Assembly: GCA_027317045.1 (NCBI GenBank) | Contig: DAHVFI010000028.1 | Coordinates: 1 to 18,785, forward strand | DNA from: Gammaproteobacteria bacterium | GTDB taxonomy: Bacteria > Pseudomonadota > Gammaproteobacteria > Natronospirales > REEB76 | Reading direction: 5' to 3' | Length of the DNA stretch: 18,785 nucleotides | In this document: positions 6,130 through 12,927 of the stretch, in pieces | Layout: every line of letters starts with the position of its first letter | How positions within the stretch are numbered: the stretch's first letter is position 1 | The notes under the pieces: generated by a model | What the model saw: only the letters and a program-made list of their open reading frames with translations | The model's database searches: none | What the model was told of the DNA's origin: nothing | Program-made: the position numbers and the translations under genes

Positions 6130-7844
6130 CGCGCCAGAGCCTGCAGCAACTGGCGGTGCGCTAAAGTGTTGAGCACGTCGCCGGTCTCCAGCCACGCACG
6201 CCGCGCCTGATCGACACCGAAACGCATGTCGGCGAGGCCCGCAATGCTGTGGGCATCGGTGGAGATCACCAGTTTGCAGCCCGCCTGGTGGGCGGCGCGC
6301 GCATGGATGTCGTCCAGATCCAGGCGTTTCGGATTGGCGTTGATTTCCAGCGCCACGCCGGCCGCGGCCGCGGCCCGAAAGATTTGAGCCATGTCCACAG
6401 AGATTTCCGCGCGCGCGTTTATGAGCCGTGTGGTGGGGTGCGCGAGTATGTGCACATATGGGTTGTCCAGGGCCTTTAGAATACGCGCGCTCTGTTTGGC
6501 TGCCGGTAAGTCAAGCTGGTAATGCACCGCCGCCACCACCATGTCGAGTTCCTTGAGGATAGAGTCCGGCAGATCCAGCGAACCGTCCTCGAGAATGTCC
6601 ACTTCCGTTCCCTTGAGAATATGAAAGTCTTTGAACTTGACATTGAGCTTATCAATAGCGCGCACCTGGGCGAGCAACTGTTTTGCATTCAGGCCATGGG
6701 CCACGGTCACATGGCGTGTATGGTCGGTGATGGCGAGATATTGATAGCCACGCGCCCGCGCCGTACCGGCCATGTCGGCCAGGGTGTCATGACCATCGGT
6801 GGCTTTGGTATGTGCATGCAAGTCACCACGGATATCGGACAGCTCGATGAGTTTGGGTAACCTGCCGGCACGCGCTGCTTCAATTTCGCCACGGGCCTCA
6901 CGCAGTTCCGGCGGAATGTACGGCAAGCCGACGGCGGCAAACAGCTCCTTCTCGCTGCGTCCGGCGATGCGCTTGGTTCCGCGATACACGCCGTACTCAT
7001 TGATCTTGAGGCCTTTGGCCGCGGCGATTTTGCGCACCGCGATGTTGTGGGCCTTGGAGCCGGTGAAGTAGTAGAGCGCGGCGCCATAGCTGATTTCCGG
7101 CAGCAGCCGCAGATCCACCTGCATGCCGTTGCGCAGTTGCACCGCCGCGCGGGTGGCGCCTTCTGACAGCACCATGGCAACTGCGTCGTACTTCACGAAG
7201 CGTGCCATCACCGGCGAATCGCGTCCGCCAGTGACCACGATATCCAGATCGCCGACGGTATCGCGGCGGCGGCGGTAGCTGCCGGCGATTTCCACGCGTT
7301 TCACACCGGGAGTTTTGCGCAGATACGCCAGCAATGGTGCGGCGATCTGCTCGGCATCCGCGAGCTTGAAGCGTTGCGGGCCGGCGCTCCGGGTTTCGAG
7401 ACTGGCGAGAATGCGCGCCACGGTTTTGGCGCCGAAACCCGGCAATCCCTCAAGCTTGCCGCTGCCGGCGGCACGTTTGAGATCCTCGAAACCGCGGATG
7501 TTCAGTTCCCGAAACAGCAGCTTGACGCGTTTCGGGCCAAGGCCCGGCAGGTGCAGGAGGTCGCTCACGGCCCGCGGTATGCGCTTTTGCAATTGTTCCA
7601 GCGGCGGCAGCTTTCCGGTGCGCACAATGACTTCAACCTTGGCTGCCAGGTCTTTGCCGATGCCCGGCAACTCGTCCAGATCACGGCCCTCGGCCAGCAG
7701 CTCCGTCATGCGGCGGGAATAGCCAGCCACCACACGTGCGGCGTTGCGGTAAGCACGCACCCGGAACGGGTTGGCATCCTCGATCTCCAGCAGATCCGCG
7801 AAGCGCTTGAAGAGTTCGGCGATCTCGGCATTAGTGGCGGGCAT
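6126..7844 (-). CDS. polX: DNA polymerase/3'-5' exonuclease PolX
   Basis: The 572-residue protein has the full bacterial PolX architecture. An N-terminal 8-kDa-like domain carries helix-hairpin-helix motifs (LPGIGKDLAAK around 59-69; LPGLGPKRV around 99-107; LPGFGAKTV around 134-142). The palm has GSYRRRRDTVGDLDIVV (188-204) with D199 and D201, and the third carboxylate D244 in VDLRLL. A C-terminal PHP domain starts at DLHAHT (341-346) and continues through ITDHTRH, EVDILEDG, AHPTTRL and STDAH, all metal-binding segments. In characterised bacterial PolX proteins the polymerase fills short gaps and the PHP domain supplies a Mn-dependent 3'-5' exonuclease, fitting base-excision repair. The start at 7844 is favoured over an 18-residue extension because AGGA lies 7 bases upstream. 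It is divergent from the acyl-CoA dehydrogenase gene across 146 bases. Confidence 0.93.
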   Translation of the reverse strand: MPATNAEIAELFKRFADLLEIEDANPFRVRAYRNAARVVAGYSRRMTELLAEGRDLDELPGIGKDLAAKVEVIVRTGKLPPLEQLQKRIPRAVSDLLHLPGLGPKRVKLLFRELNIRGFEDLKRAAGSGKLEGLPGFGAKTVARILASLETRSAGPQRFKLADAEQIAAPLLAYLRKTPGVKRVEIAGSYRRRRDTVGDLDIVVTGGRDSPVMARFVKYDAVAMVLSEGATRAAVQLRNGMQVDLRLLPEISYGAALYYFTGSKAHNIAVRKIAAAKGLKINEYGVYRGTKRIAGRSEKELFAAVGLPYIPPELREARGEIEAARAGRLPKLIELSDIRGDLHAHTKATDGHDTLADMAGTARARGYQYLAITDHTRHVTVAHGLNAKQLLAQVRAIDKLNVKFKDFHILKGTEVDILEDGSLDLPDSILKELDMVVAAVHYQLDLPAAKQSARILKALDNPYVHILAHPTTRLINARAEISVDMAQIFRAAAAAGVALEINANPKRLDLDDIHARAAHQAGCKLVISTDAHSIAGLADMRFGVDQARRAWLETGDVLNTLAHRQLLQALAR

Positions 7845-7978
7845 ATTGTGTCCTGTGTTCGTTGCATCGATAAAGATAGTCCAGCTGAGGCGATACAACG
7901 CTGATCTGGGTCAGGTAGACTTTCCCCGGCGCGGCTTTTGACAGAAAATGACCCTGCGCTCCGAAATATCCACTTTCC

Positions 7979-7985
7979 AAGGAGG
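7979..7985 (+). promoter_or_regulatory. Strong Shine-Dalgarno deciding a GTG start
   Basis: AAGGAGG lies five bases before GTG 7991 in the string CCCATGTGGCC. The ATG at 7989 overlaps the GTG but reads another frame, so the GTG is the functional start of the acyl-CoA dehydrogenase. Confidence 0.75.
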
Positions 7986-7990
7986 CCCAT

Positions 7991-9784
7991 GTGGCCAGCT
8001 ACTCCGCCCCTCTGCGCGACATGCAGTTTGTCTTGAACGAACTCGCGGACTTGGCAAGTGTGGTCGGCTTCCCAGGCTACAGCGAGGCCACGCCGGAACT
8101 GGTGGACTCGGTGCTGGACGCGGCCAGCAAGTTTGCCGCCGATGTGATTGCGCCGCTCAATGCTTCCGGCGATCAGGAAGGCGCCAAGTTCAAGGACGGC
8201 GTGGTAACCACGCCCAAGGGCTTCAAGGAGGCTTACATGCGTTTTGTGGCGGACGGCTGGAATGCGCTTGCCATTCCGGCGGAATACGGCGGCCAAGGTC
8301 TGCCGCAACTGTTATCCGCGCCGTTGCAGGAAATGTGGCAGGCAGCCAACATGTCCTTCGCGCTGTGCTCGCTGCTGACACAGGGAGCCGTGGAAGCGCT
8401 GCTCCTGAGTGGCTCCGAGGCACTCAAACAATGCTTCCTGCCGAGAATGGTTTCCGGTGAGTGGACCGGTAGCATGAATCTGTCCGAACCCCAGGCGGGT
8501 TCGGATCTGGCGGCAGTGCATTGTCGTGCGCTGCGCGTGGGCGATCATTACAAACTCACCGGCCAGAAGATATTCATCACCTACGGCGAACACGACTGGA
8601 CGGAGAACATCATTCATATGGTGCTGGCGCGCACTCCGGACGCGCCCGCCGGGGTTAAGGGTATCTCCATGTTCCTGGTGCCCAAGTTCCTGATGAATAC
8701 CGACGGTTCCGTCGGCAAGCGTAATGATGTGCAGTGCGCTTCCATCGAGCACAAGCTCGGCATTCACGCCAGTCCCACGGCGGTGATGAGTTACGGCGAG
8801 GAAGGCGGGGCGGTCGGCTATCTGATCGGCGAAGAAAACCGCGGACTCGAATACATGTTCATCATGATGAACCTGGCGCGTTTCGATGTGGGTGTGCAGG
8901 GTTTGGGAATCGCCGACCGCGCCTGGCAGCAGGCACGCGCGTATGCCCGGGAGCGGGTGCAGAGCGCCGATATCAGCGAACGCCATGGTCAACCGGTGAC
9001 CATCATCCACCACCCGGATGTGCGCCGCATGCTGATGAGCATGAAGGCGCGCGTCGAGGCCATGCGTGCCGTCGCTTATGTGACCGCATCGGGGCTGGAC
9101 CGGGCCCTGCGTCACCCCGATGAACAGCAACGTGCGCAAGCGCAGGCTTTTGTGGATCTGATGATTCCGGTGGTCAAGGGCTGGTGTACGGAAAATGCCA
9201 TTGATATCACTTCCCTCGGCATCCAGGTACACGGCGGCATGGGCTATATCGAGGAAACCGGCGCTGCCCAGTATTTCCGCGATGCGCGTATCAGCACCAT
9301 TTATGAAGGCACCACCGGAATTCAGGCGAAGGATTTGATCGGCCGCAAAATTGCCCGCGACCAGGGCATGGCCGCCAAGGCGCTCACCGGCATGATGCGC
9401 GCTACCGAAAAAGAATTGGCAAACGCCCAGGGCGAGATGCTGAAAGCCATCGGCATGCGACTGTCCGCGGGCATCGATGCACTGGAAGAAGCGGTGAACT
9501 GGCTGGTGAGCCATTACGCCAGCGATGTGAAAGCCGCCGCCGCCGGTTCGGTGCCGTTCCTGATGCTGGTCGGTATCGTCAGCGGTGGCTGGCAGATGGC
9601 ACGCGCCGCCTTGATTGCGCAGAAAAAACTCGATGCCGGTGCGGGCGACGCCCCTTTTTATAAGGCCAAGCTCGGTACCGCGCGTTTCTATGCCGACCAC
9701 GAACTGACCCGGGCGCCGGCTCTCAAAGAATCCATCGTCAGCGGTGCCGTGGGGGTGCTGGCCTTGAGCGAGGATCAGTTCTGA
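7991..9784 (+). CDS. Acyl-CoA dehydrogenase, DmdC-like (597 aa)
   Basis: The protein opens with YSAPLRDMQFVLNEL, the hallmark of the long acyl-CoA dehydrogenases that include DmdC (3-methylmercaptopropionyl-CoA dehydrogenase). It then shows the flavin-contact segment MNLSEPQAGSDL, KLGIHASPTA, VHGGMGYIEETG and RISTIYEGTTGIQAKDLIGR, where E439 is the expected catalytic base. A C-terminal extension of about 130 residues, typical of this 590-600-residue subgroup, follows. The enzyme oxidises an acyl-CoA to the enoyl-CoA with FAD and electron-transferring flavoprotein. Many members act on ordinary fatty acyl-CoAs, so a DMSP role should not be assumed; no other dmd genes are nearby. The start is GTG at 7991, five bases after a strong AAGGAGG (7979-7985); an ATG two bases earlier is out of frame. 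It is transcribed alone. Confidence 0.87.
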   Translation: MASYSAPLRDMQFVLNELADLASVVGFPGYSEATPELVDSVLDAASKFAADVIAPLNASGDQEGAKFKDGVVTTPKGFKEAYMRFVADGWNALAIPAEYGGQGLPQLLSAPLQEMWQAANMSFALCSLLTQGAVEALLLSGSEALKQCFLPRMVSGEWTGSMNLSEPQAGSDLAAVHCRALRVGDHYKLTGQKIFITYGEHDWTENIIHMVLARTPDAPAGVKGISMFLVPKFLMNTDGSVGKRNDVQCASIEHKLGIHASPTAVMSYGEEGGAVGYLIGEENRGLEYMFIMMNLARFDVGVQGLGIADRAWQQARAYARERVQSADISERHGQPVTIIHHPDVRRMLMSMKARVEAMRAVAYVTASGLDRALRHPDEQQRAQAQAFVDLMIPVVKGWCTENAIDITSLGIQVHGGMGYIEETGAAQYFRDARISTIYEGTTGIQAKDLIGRKIARDQGMAAKALTGMMRATEKELANAQGEMLKAIGMRLSAGIDALEEAVNWLVSHYASDVKAAAAGSVPFLMLVGIVSGGWQMARAALIAQKKLDAGAGDAPFYKAKLGTARFYADHELTRAPALKESIVSGAVGVLALSEDQF

Positions 9785-9830
9785 TCGGGATGGTTACTGG
9801 GTGTTGGTGCACCTGTATGGGTTTTTAATA

Positions 9831-9858
9831 TTGACATATCGGGAAAACTCGATATAAT
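9831..9858 (+). promoter_or_regulatory. Near-perfect sigma70 promoter of the ArsR-family gene
   Basis: TTGACA (9831-9836) and TATAAT (9853-9858) are both exact consensus hexamers with a 16-base spacer. The start point is expected 6-8 bases after the -10, at about 9865-9866, while the start codon is at 9867, so the transcript should be leaderless or nearly so. Confidence 0.85.
9836..9855. promoter_or_regulatory. Candidate ArsR-family operator within its own promoter
   Basis: ATATCGGGAAAACTCGATAT is an inverted repeat with perfect 6-base arms (ATATCG/CGATAT) and one further inner pair (G9843-C9848). It fills the spacer and overlaps the last base of the -35 and the first half of the -10, so a bound dimer would block RNA polymerase. 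This is the classic placement for autorepression by an ArsR/SmtB-type protein, whose known operators are also AT-rich imperfect dyads. Confidence 0.65.
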
Positions 9859-9866
9859 ATCTTGCC

Positions 9867-10169
9867 ATGGAACAGGTAGAAGTCTTCAAAGCGCTGGCCA
9901 ATGAGTCCCGGCTCAAAATCCTGCAATGGATGAAGGAACCGGGCAAACACTTTGGCGACTGCCCTTCGGGCAGTGCCCGCGGCCGCAAGGTGTGTGTCGG
10001 CGAGATCCAGGCCAAATTGGGCCTTTCTCAATCCACCGCTTCCCAGTACCTGGCCATCCTGGAACAGGCCGGATTGGTGGTTGCCTGCCGTGAGGGCCAG
10101 TGGACCTTCTATGAGCGTAATGAGCAGGCGCTCAAGGAATTGGGGGACTTCCTGCAAACAGGCTTGTAA
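9867..10169 (+). CDS. ArsR/SmtB-family transcriptional regulator, possible thiol sensor
   Basis: The 100-residue protein is a single winged-helix domain. It has VFKALANESRLKILQWM (helices 1-2), a recognition helix region with LGLSQSTASQYLAIL, and the wing LVVACREGQWTFYERN. The classic metal box ELCVC of helix 3 appears as KVCVGEI: C43 aligns with the first cysteine, but the second is Gly (G45). Two further cysteines exist, C32 in a longer-than-usual loop (HFGDCPSGSARGRK) and C74 at the wing. A canonical arsenite or cadmium site of the CxC type is therefore unlikely, and a dithiol or electrophile-reactive switch is plausible. It is the first gene before an ene-reductase/GST/FMN-reductase cluster and is followed by a terminator-like hairpin. 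No Shine-Dalgarno precedes the ATG; the promoter places the start point almost on it. Confidence 0.88.
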   Translation: MEQVEVFKALANESRLKILQWMKEPGKHFGDCPSGSARGRKVCVGEIQAKLGLSQSTASQYLAILEQAGLVVACREGQWTFYERNEQALKELGDFLQTGL

Positions 10170-10187
10170 AAAATTGAGTCCAGGGCA

Positions 10188-10206
10188 CCCCGCAAGGGGA
10201 TTTTTT
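10188..10206 (+). terminator. Short terminator- or attenuator-like hairpin after the ArsR-family gene
   Basis: CCCC (10188-10191), a GNRA-type loop GCAA, and GGGG (10196-10199) are followed by A and six T residues (10201-10206). The stem is only 4 bp but all GC with a stable tetraloop. It lies 18 bases after the regulator stop codon and could separate regulator transcription from the downstream enzymes. Confidence 0.5.
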
Positions 10207-10216
10207 CAGGTTTTAT

Positions 10217-10236
10217 ATATCGAAGTATTTAAATAT
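10217..10236. promoter_or_regulatory. Candidate second operator upstream of the ene-reductase gene
   Basis: ATATCGAAGTATTTAAATAT has the same 20-base geometry as the dyad in the regulator promoter: an exact left arm ATATCG, an 8-base centre, and a degenerate right arm (AAATAT versus CGATAT). It lies in a very AT-rich 60-base stretch after the terminator-like hairpin, where a promoter for the enzyme genes would be expected. No clean -35/-10 pair is evident. Confidence 0.4.
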
Positions 10237-10250
10237 GCAAAAACTTATGA

Positions 10251-10263
10251 ATATCGATAGGAG
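10251..10263 (+). promoter_or_regulatory. ATATCGAT half-site directly abutting the ene-reductase Shine-Dalgarno
   Basis: ATATCGAT (10251-10258) repeats the ATATCG half-site and is immediately followed by AGGAG (10259-10263), six bases before ATG 10270. The Shine-Dalgarno is clear; the regulatory meaning of the half-site is speculative. Confidence 0.4.
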
Positions 10264-10269
10264 CTACTG

Positions 10270-11367
10270 ATGAACCCACAGCCGCTTTTGACCCCAGTGA
10301 AGCTGGGGTGCTATCAGTTGCCGAACCGCGTGGTTATGGCTCCCATGACGCGTTCGCGCACCTACAACCGCGATCAGGCACCCACGGAATTGCATGCCGA
10401 ATATTATGCGCAGCGCGCATCCGCCGGACTCATCATCACCGAGGGCAGCCAGATTTCTCCTCAAGGCGTGGGTTACATCCATACACCGGGCATCCATTCA
10501 GAGGCGCAGATCCGCGGCTGGAGGAAAGTCACCGAGGCCGTACACGCGCGCAGCGGGCGCGTATTCCTGCAACTCTGGCACGTGGGTTATGTTTCCCACC
10601 CGGATTTTCATAATGGCGCGCTGCCGGTAGCGCCTTCGGCCATCAATCCCAACACCAAGTCGTTCACGCCGCTGGGCCTCAAGGACACGCTCACGCCACG
10701 GGCACTCGAAACTTCGGAAGTAAGGGCCGTCGCACAGGATTACGTGCGGGCAGCTGCTAATGCCATGGCGGCGGGTTTCGACGGCGTGGAGATACACGGC
10801 GCCAATGGCTATCTCGTCGAACAATTCTTGCGTGATGGCAGCAACCGGCGCACCGACGAGTACGGCGGCGATATCCCCAAGCGCGCGCGCTTCCTGTTCG
10901 AAATCGTGGACGGCGTGAGCGACGCCATCGGCAGTGAGCGCGTGGGCGTGCGTTTGTCGCCGGCCAACACCTGGAATGTACCGGCGGATTCGGATACCCG
11001 CGCGCTCTACGACTTTGTCATCGGTGCATTGTCAGGTTATGCACTGGCCTATCTGCACCTACGCGAGTCCCAAGGCGATCTCTCCGCCATTCCCAACATG
11101 GTAGCCAACGTCAGCGAGCACTACCGTACGGTGTACCGCGGCACACTCATCACCAACACCGGCTACGATCGGAAACGGGGTAACGAAGTGATTCGCAAGG
11201 GTCAGGCGGATCTGGTGGCCTATGGCATGCCGTTCATCGCCAACCAGGATCTGGTGGAACGTTTTCGCCTGCACGCACCGCTGGCGTCCGTTGACCAGAC
11301 CACCTTATACCAGGGCGGCGCCAAGGGTTATACCGATTATCCGTCACTGCAGGCTGAAGCTGCCTGA
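10270..11367 (+). CDS. Old Yellow Enzyme-family ene-reductase (alkene/N-ethylmaleimide reductase type)
   Basis: This 365-residue FMN-dependent TIM barrel matches the NemA/OYE class in length. Visible motifs are LPNRVVMAPMTRSR near the N-terminus, ITEGSQISPQGVGY, LQLWHVGYVSH, and the active-site string HGANGYLVEQFLRDGSNRRT. H176 and N179 bind the carbonyl or nitro group of the substrate, and Y181 is the usual proton donor. The flavin-phosphate region is NTGYDRKRG and the C-terminal barrel strand VAYGMPFIANQDL. Such enzymes use NAD(P)H to reduce activated C=C bonds of enones, maleimides and quinones, and also nitro compounds. The His/Asn pair resembles yeast OYE1; many bacterial members have His/His. 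The residue after WHVG is Tyr where NemA-type enzymes have Arg. It is the first enzyme of a three-gene same-strand cluster after the ArsR regulator, with a good ribosome site. Confidence 0.9.
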   Translation: MNPQPLLTPVKLGCYQLPNRVVMAPMTRSRTYNRDQAPTELHAEYYAQRASAGLIITEGSQISPQGVGYIHTPGIHSEAQIRGWRKVTEAVHARSGRVFLQLWHVGYVSHPDFHNGALPVAPSAINPNTKSFTPLGLKDTLTPRALETSEVRAVAQDYVRAAANAMAAGFDGVEIHGANGYLVEQFLRDGSNRRTDEYGGDIPKRARFLFEIVDGVSDAIGSERVGVRLSPANTWNVPADSDTRALYDFVIGALSGYALAYLHLRESQGDLSAIPNMVANVSEHYRTVYRGTLITNTGYDRKRGNEVIRKGQADLVAYGMPFIANQDLVERFRLHAPLASVDQTTLYQGGAKGYTDYPSLQAEAA

Positions 11368-11421
11368 AACCCCGGCCGTGTCCAAATTACTGATTGCGAA
11401 AATATATCAGGAGTCACAACC

Positions 11422-12024
11422 ATGAAACTGTATTACTCCCCCAGCGCCTGCTCCATGGCTCCGCACATTGTGCTGCGCGAACTCGGCTTGCCGTTCGAGG
11501 CGGTGCAGGTGGATCTCAAGACCCACAGGCTCGCCGATGGCACGGACTATTACCAGATCAACCCCAAGGGCTATGTGCCGGCGCTGCAACTGGAAGATGG
11601 TTTGCTGCTGACGGAAGACGCGGCCATCCTGCAGTATCTGGGCGACCGCAAGCCCGGATTGCTGGCCGCGCCCGGCAGCATGGAGCGTTACCGCACCATC
11701 GAATGGCTAACCTTTATCAGCAGCGAGCTGCACAAGGGCTTCAGCCCCTTGTTTAACGGCGACATGCCGGAGGCCGCGAAGAAGATATTCCTGGACAAAC
11801 TGAAAAACCGCTTTGCGCTGCTGGACAAGCATCTGGCCAGCCATGAGTTTTTAATGGGCAAGCAGTTCACGGTAGCGGACGCTTATGCATTCACCATTCT
11901 GAACTGGAAAAACTTCCTGAACGTGGACTTGAGCCCGTGGAAGAACGTCGAGGCTTACATGAATCGCATGACCGCGCGTCCCAAGATACGCGAGACCATT
12001 CACGCCGAGAAGCTGGCGGCCTGA
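11422..12024 (+). CDS. gstA: Beta-class glutathione S-transferase
   Basis: The 200-residue protein is collinear with E. coli GstA. MKLYYSPSAC places the beta-class catalytic cysteine at residue 10; NPKGYVPAL carries the glutathione-binding cis-proline, and LLLTEDAAILQYL the conserved Glu-Asp/Ala segment that binds the gamma-glutamyl moiety. SELHKGFSPLF supplies H104, equivalent to the second active-site residue H106 of E. coli, and FTVADAYAFTILNW is the C-terminal fold-initiating N-capping box. It conjugates or reduces electrophiles with glutathione in the cytosol. The Shine-Dalgarno AGGAG is 8 bases upstream of the ATG. It follows the ene-reductase by 54 bases on the same strand, consistent with one operon for electrophile removal. 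Confidence 0.92.
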   Translation: MKLYYSPSACSMAPHIVLRELGLPFEAVQVDLKTHRLADGTDYYQINPKGYVPALQLEDGLLLTEDAAILQYLGDRKPGLLAAPGSMERYRTIEWLTFISSELHKGFSPLFNGDMPEAAKKIFLDKLKNRFALLDKHLASHEFLMGKQFTVADAYAFTILNWKNFLNVDLSPWKNVEAYMNRMTARPKIRETIHAEKLAA

Positions 12025-12109
12025 TGGTTGCCTCGGCACCCTTTCCGCTATGCCGGGTGGGTCGGGGATCATGTCTTGAAAAACACTGTTCAACATCGGA
12101 GAGAAGCAA

Positions 12110-12673
12110 ATGAAACCAAAAGTTGCCGTTATCATCGGAAGCACGCGCCCGGGCCGCAACGGCGAGGCCGTGGCTAAATGGGTTTACGGGATCGCGCAGC
12201 GGCGCACGGACGCCGAATTCGAGCTTGTGGACATCAAGGACTACCAGCTGCCGCATCTCGATGAACCCGTGCCACCCTCGCTTCAGCAATACAGCCATGC
12301 GCATACCAAAGCCTGGTCCGAGAAGATCAACCCCTTCGATGCCTACGTCTTCGTGACGCCGGAGTACAACCACAGCACCTCGGGCGCACTCAAGAACGCC
12401 ATTGATTTCCTATACCACGAGTGGAACAACAAGGCGGCGGGCTTCGTGAGCTACGGGAGTGCCGGCGGAACACGTGCGGTGGAAAACTTGCGCTTGGTGA
12501 TGGCCGAGCTGCAGGTAGCCACGGTGCGCGCGCAAGTGGCTTTGTCGCTGTTTACGGACTTCGAGAACTTCTCCGTGTTCAAACCCGCTCCGCATCATGA
12601 GGCGGAAGTCAGTCTGATGCTCGACCAGCTTATCGGTTGGGGCGGTGCGTTGAAGAGCTTGCGCGCGGCCTGA
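12110..12673 (+). CDS. NADPH-dependent FMN reductase family protein (flavodoxin-like quinone/azo reductase)
   Basis: The 187-residue protein has the flavodoxin-like fold of the FMN_red family. GSTRPGRNGE (residues 10-19) is the FMN phosphate loop, and VFVTPEYNHSTSGALKNAIDF is the second signature, the PEYN turn that packs over the isoalloxazine ring. FVSYGSAGGTRAVENLRLVM is the third flavin contact. Relatives include ChrR/YieF and ArsH-like enzymes that reduce quinones, azo dyes, chromate or FMN with NADPH, usually by two-electron transfer that avoids semiquinones. It ends the cluster behind gstA with an 85-base gap and its own GGAGAGAAG ribosome site, so it is probably but not certainly in the same transcript. 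Substrate cannot be assigned from the sequence. Confidence 0.88.
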   Translation: MKPKVAVIIGSTRPGRNGEAVAKWVYGIAQRRTDAEFELVDIKDYQLPHLDEPVPPSLQQYSHAHTKAWSEKINPFDAYVFVTPEYNHSTSGALKNAIDFLYHEWNNKAAGFVSYGSAGGTRAVENLRLVMAELQVATVRAQVALSLFTDFENFSVFKPAPHHEAEVSLMLDQLIGWGGALKSLRAA

Positions 12674-12927
12674 GTACCCGGCGCTGGATGCAGGCGCAAG
12701 CCAGGGCCTGCTGACCCATAGCCTGCGCAATATGCAGGTGGCTATCCTCATGCCAGGGCGTGAAAGCAGCATCTGCACAGTAGAAATTGGCGCTCGCCGG
12801 CCGCATGACACACTCCGATCTGCGAACCCAGCGGCTTTTTTGCGCATCCCCAAGCTGACCTGGTTGCATGCCGCTGGCCCCGGCAAACGCTATATATTAA
12901 AGTGTGCCGCTGGGTCCAGAGGCTTGT
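12674..12927. other. Non-coding gap before the hemerythrin-domain gene
   Basis: About 250 bases without a gene. A TATATT hexamer (12893-12898) is a possible -10 for the downstream gene, but no matching -35 is seen at normal spacing, and no T-tailed hairpin closes the upstream cluster. Confidence 0.4.

Noticed and set aside
7938..7969. TTGACA upstream of the acyl-CoA dehydrogenase as a promoter
   Set aside because: The -35 hexamer is perfect, but no acceptable -10 hexamer is found at 15-19 bases spacing (the candidates are CCGAAA-like).
8312..9700. Long 462-codon open frame antisense to the acyl-CoA dehydrogenase
   Set aside because: Its product is His/Gly/Arg-rich with no domain pattern; the sense frame is an intact, easily recognised enzyme, so this is a codon-bias shadow.
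7991..9784. Dimethylsulfoniopropionate (DMSP) degradation locus
   Set aside because: DmdC resemblance alone is not enough, because many proteins of this subgroup act on ordinary acyl-CoAs and no dmdA, dmdB or dmdD gene is in the window.
9867..12673. Arsenic resistance operon
   Set aside because: The regulator lacks the CxC metal box, and no arsenate reductase, arsenite pump or methyltransferase gene is present; the FMN reductase has an ArsH-like fold, but that family is broad.
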